Below are positions 43,798 through 50,544 of a stretch of 64,000 nucleotides of DNA, one piece after another. The translations under genes were made by a program, and so were the position numbers. The notes beneath the pieces were generated by a model. It saw only the letters and a program-made list of their open reading frames with translations, was not told where the DNA came from and made no database searches. Origin of the DNA: Treponema sp. (GTDB lineage: Bacteria; Spirochaetota; Spirochaetia; Treponematales; Breznakiellaceae). The DNA lies in contig WQZG01000001.1 of NCBI GenBank assembly GCA_009780855.1, forward strand, positions 49,777 through 113,776, written 5' to 3'. Each line of letters starts with the position of its first letter. Position 1 is the stretch's first letter.

Positions 43798-44580
43798 TTA
43801 GAAAATACTGTACATCCAGGTTCCGTTCCCGCAGCGCAAAATACCGGATTTGCAAATCCAGGTCTCCGGCGCGGACCCGGCTTTAAGCACAAGAGGCTCA
43901 CCGTCAGGAGTTTCCAGGGGAGCGGCGAAACAACTATAGCCTATCCAGAGACTGCCTGGATTGGGAAAAATTGTAACAGCGGTTTTTTCTGCAGTCTTGA
44001 TTCGCCTGCGGTCAAAACCGGAGGAAGCTGTTTTTTGGGCAAATTCTTTCCAGTCAGCAAGCCAGGGGTCCAAACGGACTTCCGCCGGGATATTTTCGCT
44101 TTCCATCAATTCCCTGAACCTGGGCCAGTCAAAATACCAGGGATATCTGGGCGTTCCGGATGTCTGCATTTCCTGGAAAAAAGCAAACTGCTGCCATAAA
44201 AACGCGTCGACTCCGGCCTCCCAGCTTAAAACAAGGCTGTCACCGCTTGCGTCCCAGGGGAACAATCCGCCGCATGGACTCATTTGTCCGGGGTACAGGC
44301 CTTTTTCCGGCCAGTACGGCCAGCAAATAACAGGGGAAGTCCACTCCTGCATCAAAGGTAAATCCGGAAATCCGCCGGCGCCGTCCCAGTCAGACCATTT
44401 TCCTTCGGTATTTACCCATTGAATACGCCAATGCGGGGAGCCAAGTATTTCCTGCCAGGCTATGGGCAAATCCGGGAATTGAAGGCTGTAACTTGCCCTA
44501 ACCGGCCCTTGATCACAGGCGCCCAATAAAATAATGGCAATAACCGCCAATATATCCGTAAATAAATATAATCGTTTCAT
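43798..44580 (-). CDS. Putative lipoprotein (260 aa), function unknown
   Basis: Not recognised. It has a short signal peptide with lipobox (ILLGAC, Cys about 22), then a Trp/Pro-rich mature domain (SPHWRIQWVNTEGKWSDWDG, SPVICWPYWPEKGLYPGQMSPCGGLFPWD). The high Trp content and the paired Gly-Asp/Trp turns suggest a carbohydrate-binding or beta-sandwich surface protein, but this is only an impression. It probably heads an operon with the lipoprotein gene at 42450-43772, and is divergent from the gene at 44741 across a repeat-bearing spacer. Confidence 0.65.
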   Translation of the reverse strand: MKRLYLFTDILAVIAIILLGACDQGPVRASYSLQFPDLPIAWQEILGSPHWRIQWVNTEGKWSDWDGAGGFPDLPLMQEWTSPVICWPYWPEKGLYPGQMSPCGGLFPWDASGDSLVLSWEAGVDAFLWQQFAFFQEMQTSGTPRYPWYFDWPRFRELMESENIPAEVRLDPWLADWKEFAQKTASSGFDRRRIKTAEKTAVTIFPNPGSLWIGYSCFAAPLETPDGEPLVLKAGSAPETWICKSGILRCGNGTWMYSIF

Positions 44581-44648
44581 ACCACCATTACGGGCTTAAT
44601 TTTCATTTTGCTTGGATAATTTACTCCTGACAGATAATTTACTCCCGG

Positions 44649-44702
44649 CAATTAATTTGGCGCCGACAATTAATTTGGCGCCGACAATTAATTTGGCGCC
44701 GC
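44649..44702. repeat. Three 18-bp tandem repeats between divergent genes
   Basis: CAATTAATTTGGCGCCGA repeats at 44649, 44667 and 44685 (the last ends GC), with degenerate units before it (GATAATTTACTCCTGACA-like, about 44615-44648). Each unit holds an ATTAAT and a GGCGCC palindrome. They lie in the promoter region between the lipoprotein gene and the gene at 44741. Confidence 0.85.
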
Positions 44703-44740
44703 ATTGCGTAAAATAATTAAAAAGTACATAATATAAGAAG

Positions 44741-46135
44741 ATGGCAGACAATACTGAATATTTAAAAAATCTTTCTGAAGCGCTCAGGGCGCGTTCGGAG
44801 TGGCTGGATAAATCAGAACTTCCCAAGCTTAAGGAAGTACTGCGTTCATATCAGACCGGGTTTGCTTCACTTTATAACCTTTACTTAAAAAAAGGGCTGC
44901 TGAACGAAGATCCCTATAAACAGGAAGTAAAAATCGGCGAGCTTGAGGTACCGGAGACAGGCCCTCTTAACGAAGCAAAAAAACTGGACCAGCTTAGCTT
45001 AAGGTTTTCCAATTATGATACCCAGATGGACTTCCTTGTGAATTTTTATCAGTTCAGTCCGGATTATTTAAACCTGGACCGGCTTAAACGGATAGCTAAC
45101 CTGATTAAGTTTATAGACTGGGTCCACCTGACGCCGGACTCCCAGTCTCCCAACACAAAGGCCGCCGCGGAAATGACTGCCCAGATCAAAGCCGGTACAG
45201 ATTCCCTGACCATGAATGTTATAACACAGTCACTTTCCAATCTTAACAAACAATTCAATCCCATAATGTCTTATTTAAAAAGCCTGGTTGATTACCGCAG
45301 GGAGTTATATAAACTGGAACTCAGGGAATCCGTCATTTCCCAGATGCCTGCCGCCGAAGCCAGCCAGCTTCCGTTAATTAAAAAGAAATTTTCCCAGGTT
45401 AACCACGGTCAGCCGTTTTACCAGGAACTGGCGGACGAAGTTCTCAAGGAAGATTCTTCAAATGAAGGGCAGGCTTTAAAAGAAAAAATTCTTGCCGGAC
45501 TTAAGGTAGCGGAAGTCAAGCCGAAAGTTGTCAAACAGGTCATTCCCCTAAAAACCACTTTGCTGGACGGTATAGTGGGCCTGGGCGGTACCGCACAGGC
45601 GTTTGCCGATATTTCAGCCAAAATGAATGAAAACCAGACCGTTCTGGAAAGCAGAAAAAAAGGGGTTTGGGAAAAGATAAAAAAAGTATTAAATCAAATG
45701 CTGCATAAACAGCCGGATGCAGTTGTTTATGAACTGGAATACTCCGACCCGGTCAAAAATGTCCAGGTCAGAGACAGAATAAATTATGTTTCCTTTAAGA
45801 ATGACCTGGATCGAAAAATTAAGACTTTAAATTCGATCAGCGGCAAAAGCGCGGGACTGTCCAAGCTTGAAAGCATGGCGGATGATCAGTTGATTTCTTT
45901 CCTGGAAAGGAATATCCGAGATCTGCAAACCCTGCACAAGACGCTTACAGCCCTGGATGATTTTTTTAAGGCCGCTGTAGCCAAGGAAGACCGTGAAAAA
46001 ATAAAAGGTATAAAACCGGAACTGGCTACAATCAAAAACGCCATTCTGCGGGCAAATTCAAAACGCCATGAGTACAGCGCCCAAAAGGATGAAGAAGAAC
46101 AACTTAGAAAGCTTGGGGTTAAACCCGAAAACTAG
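44741..46135 (+). CDS. Hypothetical helical protein (464 aa)
   Basis: Not recognised. It has no signal peptide and is almost wholly alpha-helical and charged, with coiled-coil-like stretches (KKLDQLSLRFSNYDTQMDFLVNFY, DREKIKGIKPELATIKNAILRANSKRHEYSAQKDEEEQLRKL). It is followed 12 bases later by the OppA-like gene, then carD, so it probably belongs to that transcript. A cytoplasmic spirochaete-type conserved protein is likely, but the role is unknown. Confidence 0.75.
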   Translation: MADNTEYLKNLSEALRARSEWLDKSELPKLKEVLRSYQTGFASLYNLYLKKGLLNEDPYKQEVKIGELEVPETGPLNEAKKLDQLSLRFSNYDTQMDFLVNFYQFSPDYLNLDRLKRIANLIKFIDWVHLTPDSQSPNTKAAAEMTAQIKAGTDSLTMNVITQSLSNLNKQFNPIMSYLKSLVDYRRELYKLELRESVISQMPAAEASQLPLIKKKFSQVNHGQPFYQELADEVLKEDSSNEGQALKEKILAGLKVAEVKPKVVKQVIPLKTTLLDGIVGLGGTAQAFADISAKMNENQTVLESRKKGVWEKIKKVLNQMLHKQPDAVVYELEYSDPVKNVQVRDRINYVSFKNDLDRKIKTLNSISGKSAGLSKLESMADDQLISFLERNIRDLQTLHKTLTALDDFFKAAVAKEDREKIKGIKPELATIKNAILRANSKRHEYSAQKDEEEQLRKLGVKPEN

Positions 46136-46147
46136 AGGATAATTTCA

Positions 46148-47887
46148 ATGACAAATAAACTAAATTTCAGAATTCCGGTTATATCGGGCCTGCTTGTATG
46201 TTGCCTTATGCTTACCGGATTTATCGGCGGCTGCAGCAGTGTTCCGTCTCCGGGCGCCGCAGTTCCGGAATCCGGCGCCCCGCAGCAGGGAACCGCTGAA
46301 TCCCAGCCGGAACAGGCCCCGGATGCAACAGGGGATAACGGACCTGATTACGCGCAGACCAGGCCCAGAGCCTCTGTACGGGACGAACTCACCGTGGTTT
46401 TTTCCAAAGGCGATATTCAGCTTGACTTCCGCAAGTCCTATCTGGCCAGCGAAGCCCAGATTTTTACCGGCATTTACGAAGGCCTGTTTTCCTACAATCC
46501 GCTGACAATGGAACCGATCCCGGCGGCTGCCAGCCGATGGGAAACCTCCGACGATAAAAAGCAGTGGACTTTTACAATCAGGAACAACGCCAAATATTCA
46601 AACGGCGATCCTTTACGCGCCCAGGACTTTATGGCCTCGTGGCTCTCTTTACTCGCTGCCGGAGATGACGCGCCGTATTCCTCGCTTTTTGACATTATTG
46701 AAGGGGCCCGCGACTACAGGCTTGGGATCACTTCTGACCCGTCAAAAGTAGGCATCTCGGCTCCAAACGACAGGACCCTTGTTGTCAAACTGAACGCGCC
46801 TGCCGCTTTCTTCCCAAGCATGCTTTGTCACCATTGCTTTAGTCCGATTCATCCTTCCATGCTGAACAACAATGATTGGTCAAAGTCGCCGCCGGTTTCC
46901 AACGGCCCGTTCTACATCACCGAGAATACCGAAGACAGGATGGTATTGCAGAAAAATCCAAATTACTGGGATGCAGGCCGGACCGCTCTCAACAAAATTA
47001 CCATTGAGTTTCTGGATGACGGCGACGAGGCGGCGGCCATGTGGAATTCCGGCGCTGCCCACTGGATTGCCGGCGATGTCAACATTGACGCGCTTACAGA
47101 CAGAAGCGGCATATCCGTAAACGCGATGTTTGCAACTTTTTATTATTTTATCCGCTCCCAAAAACCATGGGATGATTACAGAATCAGGCAGGCCCTGACT
47201 TTGGCGCTTCCCTGGGATCAAATCCGTGACGGATATTTTTTACCCGCAAAAACACTAATCTACCCAATCCCCGGTTATCCGTCGATTGATGGGATGGATA
47301 AAACCGATATTGAGCAGGCCCAAAAACTTCTCGCAGATGCCGGTTACCCAAAGGGAGTCGGACTGCCCACCCTGGTGATCCGTATAACACCGTCCCAGGA
47401 CGCGAACCGCATCAGCTCGCTGATGGCCCAGGCCTGGTTTGAAAAACTGGGCGTCCCGGTAAAAATCGACGTGGTTCCGTTTAACCGGTATTTCCAGTCA
47501 TTAAAGGGAAACGATTACCAGGTAGGTTTTACCACCTGGATAGGTGATTTTGCAGATCCCTATACCTTTTTGCAGATGTGGCGGAAAGATTCCAACCTCA
47601 ACGACGCCCTGTACAATGACAGTGACTACGAAGCTTTAATGGACAGGTCCATGACAGAAGAGGGAACAACACGCTGGGAAACTCTGGCAGAAGCTGAAGA
47701 ACTTTTGCTTTCGCGGGGAACAGTATTGCCCATCTCCTACAGTCCGGCGATCAATATAATCGATACCGACGAAATTGACGGCTGGTATCCCAATGTACTG
47801 GATATTCATCCGTTTAAATACATGAGTTTCAAAAGTTTCAGACCTTTGCCGGGGGTGGCAATGGCCTCCTTTTCTGTGGTAAACTGA
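46148..47887 (+). CDS. Peptide-binding lipoprotein of an ABC transporter (OppA-like)
   Basis: A 579-residue SBP_bac_5 (family 5) protein that binds oligopeptides outside the inner membrane. Lipobox GFIGGC (Cys about 28), then a Ser/Pro/Gln linker, then the family features DELTVVFSKGDIQLDF, NAKYSNGDPLRAQDFMASW, PNYWDAG and IRQALTLALPWDQI. AGAGGA precedes the ATG. No permease or ATPase genes are adjacent, so it must share a transporter encoded elsewhere. Confidence 0.88.
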   Translation: MTNKLNFRIPVISGLLVCCLMLTGFIGGCSSVPSPGAAVPESGAPQQGTAESQPEQAPDATGDNGPDYAQTRPRASVRDELTVVFSKGDIQLDFRKSYLASEAQIFTGIYEGLFSYNPLTMEPIPAAASRWETSDDKKQWTFTIRNNAKYSNGDPLRAQDFMASWLSLLAAGDDAPYSSLFDIIEGARDYRLGITSDPSKVGISAPNDRTLVVKLNAPAAFFPSMLCHHCFSPIHPSMLNNNDWSKSPPVSNGPFYITENTEDRMVLQKNPNYWDAGRTALNKITIEFLDDGDEAAAMWNSGAAHWIAGDVNIDALTDRSGISVNAMFATFYYFIRSQKPWDDYRIRQALTLALPWDQIRDGYFLPAKTLIYPIPGYPSIDGMDKTDIEQAQKLLADAGYPKGVGLPTLVIRITPSQDANRISSLMAQAWFEKLGVPVKIDVVPFNRYFQSLKGNDYQVGFTTWIGDFADPYTFLQMWRKDSNLNDALYNDSDYEALMDRSMTEEGTTRWETLAEAEELLLSRGTVLPISYSPAINIIDTDEIDGWYPNVLDIHPFKYMSFKSFRPLPGVAMASFSVVN

Positions 47888-47893
47888 GGTTAC

Positions 47894-48394
47894 ATGAGCA
47901 AAGCCGCCAAAACATACCAGGTTGATCAAAAAATTGTTTATCCCAGCCAGGGAGTCGGAGTAATCAAATCAATAGAAGAAAAACTCTTTAAAGATACAAA
48001 GATTCCCTACTATACCATTTATCTGGAAGTCTCTGACATGACCATAATGGTTCCGGTAGGCAAGGCAGACAGTCTTGGAATCCGGCCCATAGTTCCAAAG
48101 GACGAGGCTCAAAAAGCCCTTGAATTAATAAGCGAAGATTATGATCCCATTCCCTCGGACTGGAAGCTGCGTTACCAGATGAACCTTGACCTTCTTAAAA
48201 AGGGAAGCATTATGGACATCGCCACCATAGTCAGGTCGCTTTACCACCGGAGCAAAATCAAGGAACTGCCCATTCTGGAAAGAAAACTTTATGATTCCGC
48301 GTTAAAACTGCTGGAAGACGAAATTTCATATTCATTGCGCAAACCAAAAGAGGAAGTGGAAAATATGATCTTTACCCGCCTGGAATCAAGATAG
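47894..48394 (+). CDS. CarD family transcription regulator
   Basis: A 166-residue protein. The N-terminal CarD/TRCF RNA-polymerase-interacting domain (VDQKIVYPSQGVGVIKSIEEK...YYTIYLEVSDMTIMVPV, residues 9-65) binds the beta subunit. The C-terminal helical domain (LYHRSKIKELPILERKLYDSALKLLEDEISYS) contacts promoter DNA. It stabilises open complexes, notably at rRNA promoters. GAGGTT precedes the ATG, which lies 6 bases after the OppA-like gene. Confidence 0.93.
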   Translation: MSKAAKTYQVDQKIVYPSQGVGVIKSIEEKLFKDTKIPYYTIYLEVSDMTIMVPVGKADSLGIRPIVPKDEAQKALELISEDYDPIPSDWKLRYQMNLDLLKKGSIMDIATIVRSLYHRSKIKELPILERKLYDSALKLLEDEISYSLRKPKEEVENMIFTRLESR

Positions 48395-48420
48395 ATTCTG
48401 AAACTACGGCAGGTATAAAT

Positions 48421-48475
48421 TAAAGTTAATGAAAATTGAAGTTAATAAAAAATAAAGCTGATGAAAATTGAAGTT
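48421..48475 (+). repeat. Duplicated translation start of ispD
   Basis: TAAAGTTAATGAAAATTGAA (48421) and TAAAGCTGATGAAAATTGAA (48453) are near-identical 23-base blocks 32 bases apart. The second contains the real ispD ATG; the first starts a frame of 7 codons (MKIEVNK) ending in a stop. Confidence 0.75.
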
Positions 48476-49315
48476 GCGGCTGTAATTGCAGCCGCGGGAT
48501 CTTCATCCAGGATGGGGGGAATCAAAAAAGAGTTCCGGCCCCTGCCTGCGCAAAACGCCATTTTAAAAGAAAATGAAAATCCGTTAACAGTACTGGGCGC
48601 CGCGGTCCGGGCTTTTGCCGCAAGTCCGCGGGTTGATTTAATTGTCATCGTCGTTCCGGCAGGCAGCGAAACCGCTGCGGCGCAGGCCCTTCCCCCGGAA
48701 TTAAGACCGTTTACCGGCGAACTACAGCCGGAGTTCGACGTATCGGGGCCTGATTCCGGCAAATCTGCCTTACCGCGGTCTGATTCCGGCACACCCGATA
48801 AATCCGCCTCACTGGAAAAAAAAATCCTCTTTGTAACAGGCGGGCCAAACAGACAAGCTTCGGTGCGCAATGCGCTTATGCTGCTGGAAAACTACAGCCC
48901 ATCCCTGGTATTAATTCACGACGGCGCCAGACCCTGGATAAAAACTGTCTTAATCGAAAAAATCATTGATGCTGCAATCGAACAAAAAGCGGTAATTCCC
49001 ATACTGCCAATTACGGAAACTCCAAAGGAAGTAGAATTTAGCGGCTCCGGCGGGACAGGTTTTATAACCGGACATTTAAACCGCAGCAAAATCGGGACAG
49101 CCCAGACGCCCCAGGCTTTTGCCTTCCCTCAAATACTTGATGCCCATAAAATGGCCGCCGAAAAAACCAATACCGAATATACCGACGACGCACAGGTTTG
49201 GGGAGAGTTCATCGGACCGGTAGCGTTTATTCCCGGAGATCCTGAGAATAAAAAAATAACTTTCCCCGCGGACCTGTTACTCCAGCCGGTAATTAAAAAG
49301 GAGATAAAACCATGA
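48461..49315 (+). CDS. ispD: 2-C-methyl-D-erythritol 4-phosphate cytidylyltransferase
   Basis: A 284-residue enzyme of the non-mevalonate isoprenoid pathway that joins CTP to MEP. The nucleotide loop AAVIAAAGSSSRMGG with its downstream Lys, LIHDGARPWI and GTAQTPQAF are visible. It is about 50 residues longer than usual because of a Ser/Gly/Asp/Pro-rich insert with internal repeats (GPDSGKSALPRSDSGTPDKS) near residue 92. It overlaps ispF by 4 bases, giving an ispD-ispF-nth operon. Confidence 0.92.
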   Translation: MKIEVAAVIAAAGSSSRMGGIKKEFRPLPAQNAILKENENPLTVLGAAVRAFAASPRVDLIVIVVPAGSETAAAQALPPELRPFTGELQPEFDVSGPDSGKSALPRSDSGTPDKSASLEKKILFVTGGPNRQASVRNALMLLENYSPSLVLIHDGARPWIKTVLIEKIIDAAIEQKAVIPILPITETPKEVEFSGSGGTGFITGHLNRSKIGTAQTPQAFAFPQILDAHKMAAEKTNTEYTDDAQVWGEFIGPVAFIPGDPENKKITFPADLLLQPVIKKEIKP

Positions 49316-49788
49316 TTAGGATTGGCCTTGGAAGGGACCTGCACCGGCTGGTAACCGGACGGCGGTTCCTGCTGGGCGGCGCGGAGATTCCTTTTGCCAA
49401 AGGAGAAGAAGGGCATTCCGACGGAGATGTACTGGCCCACGCGGTTACCGACGCAATCCTGGGAGCCGGCGGCCTTGGCGACATAGGAGAATTTTTTCCT
49501 CCGTCGGACAGCGCCTGGAAAGACGCCGATTCCATTGAGCTCCTGCAAATAGCCTGGAAAAAAGTAACCGATTGCGGCTGGAATCTTGTAAACCTTGACT
49601 GCGTTGTAACCTGCGAATTGCCAAAAATTTTGCCTTACCGTCAATCAATAAGAGATTCCCTTGCAAAAGCCATGGGCGTTAAATCGGAATTGATTTTTGT
49701 CAAAGGCAAAACCGCCGAAGGCCTGGACGCGGTTGGCAGGGGTGAGGCGGCGGAAGCAATGGCTGTCTGCCTGCTGGAAAAACCATGA
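49312..49788 (+). CDS. ispF: 2-C-methyl-D-erythritol 2,4-cyclodiphosphate synthase
   Basis: A 158-residue enzyme that closes CDP-ME 2-phosphate to MEcPP. The metal site (GRDLHRL and GHSDGDVLAHAVTDAILGA) and the tail KTAEGLDAVGRGEA are diagnostic. It overlaps ispD and nth by 4 bases each. It is a separate protein here, not fused to IspD as in some bacteria. Confidence 0.96.
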   Translation: MIRIGLGRDLHRLVTGRRFLLGGAEIPFAKGEEGHSDGDVLAHAVTDAILGAGGLGDIGEFFPPSDSAWKDADSIELLQIAWKKVTDCGWNLVNLDCVVTCELPKILPYRQSIRDSLAKAMGVKSELIFVKGKTAEGLDAVGRGEAAEAMAVCLLEKP

Positions 49789-50486
49789 TCAAACCTGAGG
49801 ATTCCGCTCCCCAAATCCCCTGGGATAAAATATTTTCTGCTCTGGAAAAATGGCGGACAAAAATGCGTGCGGTAAAAGATGACACCGCTGTAGGCAAGGC
49901 CGCGGAAGAATACCGTGACAATATTAACGGCCCCTGGGCAGTGCTGGTAACTACGATACTTAGCCTGCGCACCAAAGACGAAGTGACAAGCGCGGCATCC
50001 GCGGCGCTTTTGGCAAAGGCGCCGGGTCCAAAAGAACTTCTAAAGCTGGGCGAAGAAGAGACAGCGCACCTTGCTTACCCCGCCGGTTTTTACAGGACCA
50101 AGGCGGCTCAACTGCAAAAAATCGCATCCATACTTCTTGCCAAATACAAAGGACAGGTCCCCTCTGACATGGACGCGCTGCTGGAACTGCCCGGCGTTGG
50201 AAGAAAAACCGCCAACCTGGTACTCACCGAGGCCTTTAATATGTACGGGATCTGTGTTGATATTCATGTACACAGGATCTGCAACAGGACGGGATGGCTG
50301 GACACAAAAAATCCCCTGGAAACAGAAATGGCTTTGCGCGGTTGTCTGCCAAAAAAATACTGGAAACGGATCAACGGACTTTTGGTTTATTACGGACAGA
50401 ATGTCTGCAGGCCGGTAAGCCCGTTTTGTTCACGCTGTATAATCAAGGAATATTGTTCGCAGGTTAACATCGGGCACAGCCGGTAA
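49785..50486 (+). CDS. nth: Endonuclease III (DNA glycosylase/AP lyase)
   Basis: A 233-residue base-excision-repair enzyme for oxidised pyrimidines. The helix-hairpin-helix LPGVGRKTANLVL with its catalytic Lys, the Asp in VDIHVHRICNR and the 4Fe-4S cluster cysteines C-x6-C-x2-C-x5-C (CRPVSPFCSRCIIKEYC) are all present. The gene is the last of the ispD-ispF-nth set and is convergent with the coiled-coil gene. Confidence 0.95.
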   Translation: MIKPEDSAPQIPWDKIFSALEKWRTKMRAVKDDTAVGKAAEEYRDNINGPWAVLVTTILSLRTKDEVTSAASAALLAKAPGPKELLKLGEEETAHLAYPAGFYRTKAAQLQKIASILLAKYKGQVPSDMDALLELPGVGRKTANLVLTEAFNMYGICVDIHVHRICNRTGWLDTKNPLETEMALRGCLPKKYWKRINGLLVYYGQNVCRPVSPFCSRCIIKEYCSQVNIGHSR

Positions 50487-50502
50487 TAATTTTTTACGCC
50501 GG

Positions 50503-50544
50503 CGGTTAGTCTCCGCTGCGGTTAGTCCCTGCCGGCCGTTAGTC
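50503..50544 (-). repeat. Three 16-17-bp repeats spanning a stop codon
   Basis: GACTAACCG/GACTAACGG (minus strand) occurs at 50536-50544, 50519-50527 and 50503-50511. The first copy contains the TAA stop of the coiled-coil gene, and each later copy brings another TAA. It resembles the 17-bp repeats over the deoD stop. Confidence 0.7.

Noticed and set aside
44649..44702. CRISPR array
   Set aside because: The 18-bp units are directly adjacent with no spacers and there are no cas genes in the window.
44596..44826. Minus-strand frame encoding GAKLIV repeats
   Set aside because: It is made from the 18-bp spacer repeats, overlaps the start of the gene at 44741 and has no ribosome site.
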